Of a DNA stretch of 64,000 bases, positions 45,524 through 52,464 are shown piece after piece. The translations under genes were made by a program, and so were the position numbers. The stretch covers positions 1-64,000 of the forward strand of contig NZ_LQPS01000014.1 of the NCBI RefSeq assembly GCF_002101885.1, written 5' to 3'. This DNA is from Mycolicibacter senuensis. GTDB taxonomy: Bacteria > Actinomycetota > Actinomycetes > Mycobacteriales > Mycobacteriaceae. The first letter of the stretch is position 1, and each line of letters begins with the position of its first letter. The notes under the pieces are model-generated. The model made no database searches, had not been told where the DNA came from, and saw only the letters and a program-made list of their open reading frames with translations.

Positions 45524-45541
45524 CCTACATGGGGGCACTCA

Positions 45542-48500
45542 TCAGTGCGCCATATTCGTAAACCGCGACAAGTGCAGCTGATGCGCCACCGTCACCGTCT
45601 TCGTCGGACCGTTACGGTGCTTGGCCAGAATCAGGTCCGCCTCGCCGCCCCGCGGGTCGTCACGCTCGAAAGCGTCGGGCCGGTGCAAGAGGATAACCAT
45701 ATCCGCATCTTGTTCTAGCGAGTTGTGAACTGAGATCCCTTGCGCCACGAAATTGTGTGTGCCACTTACGGTTCCATCGAATACATCGTGCTCACCGATG
45801 CTGGTGATCTCGACGATGGTGTCCCAGAAGACGTCGCTGGTCGCCAGCGCGTGGATGTCCAGGTCTTCAAGCACCGCGGCCGCGCGGTGCAACCGGGCCC
45901 GGCTAGGCGCGTGCTTCCACATCGGCGAACCGCAGTACTTCGTGTCCATGGCAGCGGCGAACTCCCGCTGGGTCATCTGCTTATCGGCCAGCGCACGGCG
46001 GACCTGTGCCCAGACCTCCTTGGGGACGGTGTCCAGGTTCGGGTTGCGCGCCAGGCCCTGCAAGTGAACAAGAATCTCCTTGGCCCCCACGGCTTTCGCA
46101 CCCTGAGCGCTGACGATGTGCAGGAACCGGACCTGGTTCTCCGCGCCGTACAGGCAGAGGTGCCAGCAGTCGCGATAACCGGCCTTGGGCACCCGCTTGA
46201 TGCGACCGAACACGCCCATCCGCGAGAGCAGTGCCGCCACGTCGTCGATCAGCCGCCGGCTCGTCGACGCATAGTAGATCCGTCCCATGCCCAGCTTGGC
46301 GTCCCAGGACACCGACCCGTCGGTGGCCCACAGGTGCCGCAGAAACAGTGCGACCTGTTCGTTCGGCAGCGCGAAAACCTCTTGCGGCACGAACTTCTCG
46401 TAACTGCGCTTCCCGAACAGTCCCAACTCATCCAGCCAAGCCGCGATCGGGTTGCGCTTGCCGTGCGTCACCTGGTAGGGCGCCGGCAGCCGCAGCGTGG
46501 TCACCCGCGCGGCCGGGTATTCGTCGCGCACCGCCATCACCCCGAAGTGCATGGCTGCCGCCGTCACCGCGGTCAAATTCGCCTCATCGATCGAGGCGTA
46601 GCGGATCGGCTGGTTCTTCACGCACGATCCATCGCCGATCATGTGCGCCAGCAGGATCACTTCGCAGTCTTCCATGCGCGTGGTGTCCACCGGTTCAGGG
46701 ACCCGCCGCGGCACCGCCAGCCGATCGCCGATGTTCAAGTCGCCCAGCGCAACCCAGCCGTCCAGCGTGAGGAAGGGGTGGTTGGCGGTCGCTTCGACCT
46801 CACGCCCCGAGGCCATTCGCAACTTGAACACCTCGCGATGCCCGCTGGGGAACACGTTCGTCATGGGCCGGGCTACCATCCGCAGCTTGTCGTCCAGTGA
46901 CCACACCAGCGGGCGCTCCCCGGTGCGCATCAACTCGCCCAGGGTGACCTCGGAGCCGTTGTCGGCCCGCAATATTCGCGTGGACGCGGTTAGGCAGCCG
47001 GACTCACGCAGGTCTGCCAGCATCGGCTTCTTGTCGGTGCGCTGCTCGGGTCCACGGTTGAGCTGGCTCAGCGCCACGACCGGCAGTTCCAGCTCCTTAG
47101 CCAAAAGCTTGAGATGCCTTGAGAATTCCGACACCTCGATCTGCCGCGACTCCACCTTCTTACCGGAGGTCATCAGCTGCAGATAGTCCACCACCACCAG
47201 GCGCAGGTCGGCCTTCTGCTTGAGCCGGCGTGCCTTGGCGCGGATCTCCATCATGGTCAGGTTCGGCGAGTCGTCGATGTAGAGCGGCGCCTCGCTGATC
47301 TCGCTCATTCGCCGGGCCAGCCGGGTCCAGTCGTCATCGCTCATCCGCCCCGAGCGCATATCGCCGAGCTTGATCTTCGCCTCGGCTGACAGCAGTCGCA
47401 TGACGATCTCGGACTTGCTCATCTCCAGCGAGAAGATGACGCTGGGCAGCCGGCTCTTGATCGAGCAGGACCGCATGAAGTCCAGTGCCAGCGTCGAGTT
47501 GTGGGTGGGCACCATGCCGCGACCGGCCAGGTAGAGCCGGGCGGGGTTGTCGACCTGCACGCAACGCACCGCGACACTGGGCACCCGGCGCACCGACACC
47601 AGCTCCAGCACGGGGGCCAGCAGCGCGGTGCCGCCGCCCTGTCGGGTCGCCGCGCCCGCCGGCGCGATGCGGTCGCGCCCACAGCGCAGCTGCGCCGTCG
47701 TGCGGACACCCGTCTCCGTCGGCCACAGGTGCTCGGCGTCGGCGACGATCACTGTGCCGTCGGAGAACTCGACTTCGTAGCACGGCCGGCCCAGCATCAC
47801 CTCGGTGGCGGCCACCACCCGGGTGGGCAACCCGTCGGCGTCCAGCAACCAATCGCCGACGGAGACGTCGCCCATCGTGGTCCAGCCGGACGGGGTGGGC
47901 AGCGGGGTGTTCAGCGCCAGTGCCTTGCCCATACCCGGGCGGGCCGCGATGATCACCATCTGCCCCGGGTGCAGCCCGTTGGTCACCTCATCGAGATCGA
48001 TGAAGCCCGTCGGCACACCACGCGCGATCCCGCCGTGCGAGGCGATCGCGTCGATCTCGTCCATGGTGGGCTGCAGCAGGTCTTCGAGCGGGACGAAGTC
48101 CTCGGACAGCCGCCGGTCGGCGACGTCGTAGATCTCGGCCTGGGCGCGGTCGACGATCTCGGCCACATCGGCGCCCTCCGCGCCGGCGTAGCCGTACTGC
48201 ACCACCCGGGTGCCGGCCTCCACCAGCCGGCGCAGCAGCGCCTTCTCGGCGACGATCCCGGCGTAGTAGCCGGCGTTGGCCGCGGTGGGCACCGTCGAGA
48301 TCAGCGTGTGCAGATACGGCGCACCGCCCACTCGGCGCAGCAGGCCGCGCCGGTCGAGTTCGGCGGCCACCGTCACCGGGTCGGCCGGCTCGCCGCGGCC
48401 ATAGAGATCCAGGATCGCGTCGTAGATGTTCTGGTGCACCGGACGGTAGAAGTCGCCGGGCCGCACCCGCTCCAACACGTCGGCGATGGCGTCCTTGCTC

Positions 48501-48619
48501 AACAACATGCCACCGAGCACCGACTGTTCGGCGGCGACGTCCTGAGGCGGCTGGCGGCCGACATCCTCGCGCGGCGGCTCCTCGAGCTCAGAGTGCCCGC
48601 GGTCGTCGACCACTGCCAT
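45542..48619 (-). CDS. dnaB: Replicative DNA helicase DnaB with two inteins
   Basis: The precursor is 1025 aa from the ATG at 48619, chosen for the GGGAGG site about 8 nt upstream. Removing two inteins (142 and 425 aa) leaves a 458-aa extein of normal DnaB size. The N-terminal domain is followed by the RecA-like ATPase; the Walker A (ARPGMGK-STLA) is split by intein 1. The Walker B region LVVVDYLQLM is intact, and intein 2 lies after DLRESG, before the SLEQDAD segment. DnaB is the hexameric 5'-3' helicase of the fork. Until intein 1 splices out, the precursor cannot bind ATP, so helicase supply depends on splicing. Gene order rpsF-ssb-rpsR-rplI-dnaB is the standard mycobacterial one. Confidence 0.96.
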   Translation of the reverse strand: MAVVDDRGHSELEEPPREDVGRQPPQDVAAEQSVLGGMLLSKDAIADVLERVRPGDFYRPVHQNIYDAILDLYGRGEPADPVTVAAELDRRGLLRRVGGAPYLHTLISTVPTAANAGYYAGIVAEKALLRRLVEAGTRVVQYGYAGAEGADVAEIVDRAQAEIYDVADRRLSEDFVPLEDLLQPTMDEIDAIASHGGIARGVPTGFIDLDEVTNGLHPGQMVIIAARPGMGKALALNTPLPTPSGWTTMGDVSVGDWLLDADGLPTRVVAATEVMLGRPCYEVEFSDGTVIVADAEHLWPTETGVRTTAQLRCGRDRIAPAGAATRQGGGTALLAPVLELVSVRRVPSVAVRCVQVDNPARLYLAGRGMVPTHNSTLALDFMRSCSIKSRLPSVIFSLEMSKSEIVMRLLSAEAKIKLGDMRSGRMSDDDWTRLARRMSEISEAPLYIDDSPNLTMMEIRAKARRLKQKADLRLVVVDYLQLMTSGKKVESRQIEVSEFSRHLKLLAKELELPVVALSQLNRGPEQRTDKKPMLADLRESGCLTASTRILRADNGSEVTLGELMRTGERPLVWSLDDKLRMVARPMTNVFPSGHREVFKLRMASGREVEATANHPFLTLDGWVALGDLNIGDRLAVPRRVPEPVDTTRMEDCEVILLAHMIGDGSCVKNQPIRYASIDEANLTAVTAAAMHFGVMAVRDEYPAARVTTLRLPAPYQVTHGKRNPIAAWLDELGLFGKRSYEKFVPQEVFALPNEQVALFLRHLWATDGSVSWDAKLGMGRIYYASTSRRLIDDVAALLSRMGVFGRIKRVPKAGYRDCWHLCLYGAENQVRFLHIVSAQGAKAVGAKEILVHLQGLARNPNLDTVPKEVWAQVRRALADKQMTQREFAAAMDTKYCGSPMWKHAPSRARLHRAAAVLEDLDIHALATSDVFWDTIVEITSIGEHDVFDGTVSGTHNFVAQGISVHNSLEQDADMVILLHRPDAFERDDPRGGEADLILAKHRNGPTKTVTVAHQLHLSRFTNMAH
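45722..46996 (-). other. DnaB intein 2, class 1 with LAGLIDADG homing endonuclease
   Basis: 425 residues, from Cys1 (CLTASTRIL, after DLRESG) to the terminal His-Asn, followed by Ser (HNS). Block B is ANHPFL and block F/G ends GTHNFVAQGISVHN. Two LAGLIDADG-type motifs (LLAHMIGDGS and LFLRHLWATDGS) mark a homing endonuclease with its acidic residues kept. It closely resembles the M. tuberculosis DnaB intein as I remember it, at the same insertion site. Confidence 0.93.
47498..47923 (-). other. DnaB intein 1, class 3 mini-intein in the Walker A loop
   Basis: 142 residues inserted between Lys of GMGK and Ser of STLA. It begins with Ala (ALALNTPLPTPSGW), not Cys or Ser, and ends PTHN before Ser. 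The class 3 triplet is visible in precursor-frame order: W in EHLWPTE (block B), C in VRCVQVDN (block F) and T in VPTHN (block G). No endonuclease domain is present. In class 3 inteins the block F Cys starts splicing directly. The M. leprae DnaB intein has similar length and site, as I recall. Confidence 0.88.
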
Positions 48620-48753
48620 ACGCCCCACCTCCCTCAGCGTCACTCGAACGTCTGTTCGCCTCGCTGCCCCAACCGTAATCGTGGGCACCGACACCCCCGG
48701 TCCCGTCGTGCCGGCTTGACGGTAGGCGTTGCTGGCGGCGCCACCAAACGGCC

Positions 48754-48830
48754 TTGTTCACAAAGCTGTGGATGAAGTGTGGATACCGGTGCTTCACTTG
48801 TTTGGGACAGTGGGGAAGACCTGTGGATCA
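48754..48830. promoter_or_regulatory. Cluster of DnaA-box-like 9-mers upstream of dnaB
   Basis: TTGTTCACA (48754-48762) and three copies of TGTGGAT (48767, 48778, 48822) fall within 77 bp. Their complements (NATCCACA) resemble the mycobacterial DnaA box TTGTCCACA. This could let DnaA or ATP state tune dnaB expression; binding is not shown. Confidence 0.4.
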
Positions 48831-49053
48831 TTCGCTGACGGTTGGGTATCTCCGCAGGTAAGCGCACCACACCATGGTGACTTCGTTGTGGAAGACAATC
48901 TCTTCGGCGTGTCGGCTCAGGTTGCCGTCTTGGGCGTGTTGCCCGACGCAGAGGTAGCCGGTGCTCCACGGCCAGGTAAATACCACCGCGACCGCACCCG
49001 CGCCGAAAGTTAGCCAGAGTTAACCGAACTTAACCGGATCCGGGCACAGCAAC

Positions 49054-49087
49054 GCCCCGGCGGAGCCGATCAGGGCACCACCGGGGC
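49054..49087 (-). terminator. Hairpin after rplI, candidate terminator
   Basis: GCCCCGG (49054-49060) pairs with CCGGGGC (49081-49087) across a 20-nt loop, starting 15 bp after the rplI stop. No T-tract follows. Confidence 0.5.
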
Positions 49088-49101
49088 AACTGTGTAAGCG
49101 A

Positions 49102-49560
49102 CTAGTTCGCCGCGGCGACGTCGACCGTGACGTCGACGCTCACCTCGGGGTGCAGGTGCACCGACACCGGGTGGCTGCCGACCGCCTTGATGTGCGCCTT
49201 GGGCAGCCGCAGGATCCGCCGGTCGAGGTTGGGCCCGCCCGCCTTCTTGATGGCGGCGACCACGTCACCGGCGGTCACCGAACCGAACAGCTTGCCGGAG
49301 TCGGCAGCGGTCTTCATCGGCAGCGGGACCGGGCCCAGCGCGTCGAGGGCCGCCTTGAGCTCCTTGGCGTGGTCCAGGTCGCGCACCTGCTTGGTCTCGC
49401 GGGCCCGACGGATGTCGTCGGCCTGCTTCTGCGCGCCGCGCGTGGCGAGAATCGCCAGCCCCCGCGGGAGCAGGTAGTTGCGGCCGTATCCGTCCTTGAC
49501 TTCGACGGTGTCTCCGGCCGCTCCGAGGTGGTCCACCTCAGCGGTCAAAATCAGCTTCAT
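49102..49560 (-). CDS. rplI: 50S ribosomal protein L9
   Basis: The product is 152 aa, standard for bL9. The N-terminal globular domain has [16 protein letters not shown] (the bL9 signature), then the long connecting helix ([21 protein letters not shown]) and the C-terminal domain ending [11 protein letters not shown]. It binds 23S rRNA. It is the last gene of the rpsF-ssb-rpsR-rplI cluster, 31 bp after rpsR, with a hairpin after its stop. Confidence 0.96.
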   Translation of the reverse strand: MKLILTAEVDHLGAAGDTVEVKDGYGRNYLLPRGLAILATRGAQKQADDIRRARETKQVRDLDHAKELKAALDALGPVPLPMKTAADSGKLFGSVTAGDVVAAIKKAGGPNLDRRILRLPKAHIKAVGSHPVSVHLHPEVSVDVTVDVAAAN

Positions 49561-49591
49561 CGTTTCGTACTTTCTCGGCTGGGACGGTCGG

Positions 49592-49846
49592 CTAGCGGGC
49601 CGACGAGGTGAAGGGCAGCAACGCGACCTCGCGGGCGTTCTTCACCGCGATCGCGATGTCGCGCTGATGCTGAACGCAGTTGCCGGTCACCCGCCGGGCG
49701 CGGATCTTGCCCCGCTCGCTGATGTAGGTGCGCAGCAGCGAGGTGTCCTTGTAGTCGATCTCCTGCTTCTTGTTCGAGCAGAACGCGCACTTGCGCGTCT
49801 TGATCGGCTTCTCGGGAGCCGGACGCCGCTTGTTGGATTTGGCCAT
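49592..49846 (-). CDS. rpsR: 30S ribosomal protein S18 (zinc-type)
   Basis: The product is 84 aa. The core [18 protein letters not shown] and RRVTGNC is bS18. It keeps the CAFC pair near the N-terminus and the later Cys-x-x-His (NCVQH), so it is the zinc-binding (C+) form; mycobacteria usually carry a second cysteine-free copy used in zinc shortage, not present in this window. It lies 35 bp after ssb. Confidence 0.96.
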   Translation of the reverse strand: MAKSNKRRPAPEKPIKTRKCAFCSNKKQEIDYKDTSLLRTYISERGKIRARRVTGNCVQHQRDIAIAVKNAREVALLPFTSSAR

Positions 49847-49881
49847 CTATCTATCTCTTTCGTGCTGTGTGGTTCGGTTGT

Positions 49882-50403
49882 CTAGAAGGGCGGCTCGTCG
49901 TCGGCGCCGCCAAAGGAGCCCGACGCCGGAGCACTGCCCCACGGGTCTTCCGCGGGTGCGCCGCCGGACTGGGACGTCGGGGCCGCAGCCGCTGCAGCAC
50001 CGCCGCCCGCGCCGAAGCCGCCTCCGCCGCCACCGCGACTGATCTTGTTGATCTTGGCGGTGGCATACCGCAACGAGGGGCCGACCTCGTCGACCTCGAT
50101 CTCGTAGACGGTGCGCTTCTCGCCCTCGCGGGTTTCGAAGGACCGCTGCCGCAGCCGGCCGGTGACGATCACCCGCGATCCGCGGGTCAGGCTCTCGGCG
50201 ACGTTCTCTGCGGCCTCACGCCAGATGTTGCACCGCAGGAACAGCGCGTCGCCGTCCTTCCACTCACCGCTCTGCCGGTCGTAGATCCGCGGGGTGGACG
50301 CCACCGTGAAGTTGGCGACCGCCGCCCCCGAGGGGGTGAACCGCAGATCCGGGTCCGCGGTCAGGTTTCCGACGACGGTGATCGTGGTGTCACCAATAGC
50401 CAC
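49882..50403 (-). CDS. ssb: Single-stranded DNA-binding protein
   Basis: The product is 173 aa. The OB-fold (residues about 1-112) starts [15 protein letters not shown], and a Gly/Ala-rich linker leads to the acidic tip DDEPPF that recruits repair and replication partners. Length and tail match mycobacterial SSBa. It lies between rpsF (69 bp upstream) and rpsR, and protects single-stranded DNA opened by DnaB. Confidence 0.96.
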   Translation of the reverse strand: MAIGDTTITVVGNLTADPDLRFTPSGAAVANFTVASTPRIYDRQSGEWKDGDALFLRCNIWREAAENVAESLTRGSRVIVTGRLRQRSFETREGEKRTVYEIEVDEVGPSLRYATAKINKISRGGGGGGFGAGGGAAAAAAPTSQSGGAPAEDPWGSAPASGSFGGADDEPPF

Positions 50404-50472
50404 GGGGCCCTCCTGGGATCGTATCGACGCTGCATGTGTGAGCTGAGCCTACGCAACGGCGGCGACAGCCTG

Positions 50473-50763
50473 CTACGACTTGTCGGTCCGCATCACCTTG
50501 GTGCGCAGCACCGCCTCGTTCAGGCCGAGCTGCCGGTCGAGTTCGGACACGGTCGCCGGGGTGGCCTTGACGTCGATGATCGCGTAGATGCCCTCGGCAT
50601 GCTTGGCGATCTCGTAGGCCAGGCGGCGCTTGCCCCAGATGTCGACCTTGTCCACCGTGCCACCGTCTTTGCGGATGACGTTCAAGAACGTCTCCAGGGA
50701 CGGGGCGACAGTGCGCTCGTCGAGAGTGGGGTCAAGGATGACCATGATTTCGTATGGACGCAT
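50473..50763 (-). CDS. rpsF: 30S ribosomal protein S6
   Basis: The product is 96 aa, standard for bS6: [12 protein letters not shown] at the N-terminus, [10 protein letters not shown] in the middle. It pairs with S18 on the small subunit platform. It is the first gene of the rpsF-ssb-rpsR-rplI operon. The 81 bp upstream to the glycosyltransferase stop likely hold the leader; S6:S18 leader control is known in other bacteria but not demonstrated here. Confidence 0.96.
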   Translation of the reverse strand: MRPYEIMVILDPTLDERTVAPSLETFLNVIRKDGGTVDKVDIWGKRRLAYEIAKHAEGIYAIIDVKATPATVSELDRQLGLNEAVLRTKVMRTDKS

Positions 50764-50844
50764 GGGAACCTCATCACCTCCTATGGTCGTAGTGCGGCCG
50801 TGGATGTGACCACGGCAGGAGGGTCGCCTGCGTCGGCAACCCGG

Positions 50845-52464
50845 CTAGGCTACCGGAGGCTGGGCTGCGACGCGAAATCGACGGGCAGGCAGCCAGGCCG
50901 GGGGCGCATCCGCCGCCCGGTCGAACACCCCGCCGGCGGGATCATCGACGCCGCGCTCGCGCACCAGATCCACCGGAGCCTGATCGGGCCGATAGATCTG
51001 CCGAATCACCAAGGCACACAATCCCAACACCGCCAGATCGCGAAGCAGCACCGTGCTGGTGAACACCTGCTCGGGCAGGCTGCGGTCCGAGACGCTGTAG
51101 AGGTAGTACATCCGCGGCACCCACACCAGTGCGTCGACGGCCATCCAGGCCAGCAGCAACCGGCGATGCGGCAACGCCAGCACGGCCAGCGGCACCAACC
51201 ACAGCGAGAACTGTGGGCTCCACACCTTGTTGGTCAGCAGGAAGGCCGCCACCACCAGGAATGCCAACTGCGCCACCCGCGGCCGCCGCGGCGCCGTCAG
51301 CGCGATGTAGCCGATCCCGGCGCAGCACAGCGCGAACGACACCGCGACCACGATGTTGAGCACGGTCGGCGGCTGCCACAGCCCCAGCTCCCCGTCGAAG
51401 CCCCGCCAGCCCGTCAACGACTTCACCACGTTGTAGATCGAGTCCATGTCATCGCCGCGGCGGGAGTTGAGCCGGAAGAACTCGGTCCAGCCGCGCGGCG
51501 CGAAAACCAGCACCGGCAGGTTCACCGCCAGCCAGCTCAGCGCCGTCGCCACCACCGTGCGCCTGACCTCACGCAACCGCCCGGTGCGCAGCCCCAGCAG
51601 CAGCAGCGGGAAGAGCAGCAACACCGGATACAGCTTGACGGCGGTGCCCAGACCCAGCAGCACCCCGGCTGTCGCGGGGCGGCGTCGCGCCCAGGCCAGC
51701 AGCCCGGCCCCGGCGAACGCGGTGGCCAGCGCGTCGAAGTTGGTGAAGATCTGGAAGATGACCAGCGGCGAGGCCGCCACCAGGGCCGCATCCCAGACCC
51801 GGCGACCGGCCAGCCCGGCGGTGGACCACACCGTCACCAGCCAGGCCAGGGCCAGTCCCAGCGCGACGATGTCGAAGAACACCACCACCTCGGCGACGCC
51901 GCTCAAGGCCGGGATCTTCACCACCTTGGTGATCGCCGTGTATGTCTTGGCCAAGGCCATCGCAGAGTACTGGTAGAGCCCGGTCAGCACCGGATACTCC
52001 ATGTAGCGCTGCGCGGGCAGCCCGTCGTAGCGGGTCTGCGGCTTGCCGGTGCCGTCCTTCTCCACCCAGCTGGACTTGTAGGGGAATTTGCCCTGGTTCA
52101 GCAACTCCGCGGTGTACAGCGGTACGACATCGGAGTAGCAGAGCTGGAAATAGGCGCGTTCGTTGTCCCAGTTGGCCACCCGCCCGTCGGGGCCGCCGGA
52201 GCCGACGCTTTGCAGGCACGCCGACTTGGTGGTCCAGCCCAGCGCCAGGAACAGCACCGCGATCAAGAACATCACCCGCAGCGGCGTCATGAATCGGGCA
52301 CGTCCGATGAGCGCGTGGCGGCCCACGGGCCCGCCGATGGTGTTCGACAACGCGTGCGCGACCTCGTCGGTACGGGTCGGCAGGTCGCGGTCGTCGGCGC
52401 TGCGCAGGTCCTCGGCGAGGGGCAGCGGCGACACCACCGGGCGGCCTGGGATCACCTCCGTCAC
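50845..52464 (-). CDS. GT87-type polyprenyl-phosphate-dependent mannosyltransferase-like membrane protein (Rv0051-like)
   Basis: The product is 539 aa with about ten membrane segments, including VMFLIAVLFLALGW near the N-terminus. It matches my memory of Rv0051, a GT-C fold family 87 protein using polyprenyl-phosphate mannose. An acidic loop after TM1 (DNERAYFQLCYSD) sits where GT-C enzymes have catalytic Asp residues. I chose the GTG at 52464, whose GTGA overlaps the ponA stop, over a frame that extends 110 codons into ponA and lacks hydrophobic character. The C-terminal tail is cytosolic and Pro/Arg-rich. The acceptor glycan is unknown. Confidence 0.78.
   Translation of the reverse strand: MTEVIPGRPVVSPLPLAEDLRSADDRDLPTRTDEVAHALSNTIGGPVGRHALIGRARFMTPLRVMFLIAVLFLALGWTTKSACLQSVGSGGPDGRVANWDNERAYFQLCYSDVVPLYTAELLNQGKFPYKSSWVEKDGTGKPQTRYDGLPAQRYMEYPVLTGLYQYSAMALAKTYTAITKVVKIPALSGVAEVVVFFDIVALGLALAWLVTVWSTAGLAGRRVWDAALVAASPLVIFQIFTNFDALATAFAGAGLLAWARRRPATAGVLLGLGTAVKLYPVLLLFPLLLLGLRTGRLREVRRTVVATALSWLAVNLPVLVFAPRGWTEFFRLNSRRGDDMDSIYNVVKSLTGWRGFDGELGLWQPPTVLNIVVAVSFALCCAGIGYIALTAPRRPRVAQLAFLVVAAFLLTNKVWSPQFSLWLVPLAVLALPHRRLLLAWMAVDALVWVPRMYYLYSVSDRSLPEQVFTSTVLLRDLAVLGLCALVIRQIYRPDQAPVDLVRERGVDDPAGGVFDRAADAPPAWLPARRFRVAAQPPVA

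Larger units (their letters stand above)
48620..49101. other. 482-bp region between rplI and dnaB, no convincing gene
   Basis: M. tuberculosis has a small gene (Rv0057) here. No clear homologue is seen; a 94-codon plus-strand frame (48729-49013) has no family resemblance. The region holds a DnaA-box-like cluster (48754-48830), the ribosome site of dnaB and a terminator-like hairpin after rplI (49054-49087). Confidence 0.5.

Noticed and set aside
47501..48775. Plus-strand frame opposite dnaB
   Set aside because: Shadow of dnaB; no protein-like motifs.
48729..49013. 94-codon plus-strand frame between dnaB and rplI as an Rv0057 homologue
   Set aside because: No ribosome site and no recognisable similarity; overlaps the DnaA-box-like cluster.
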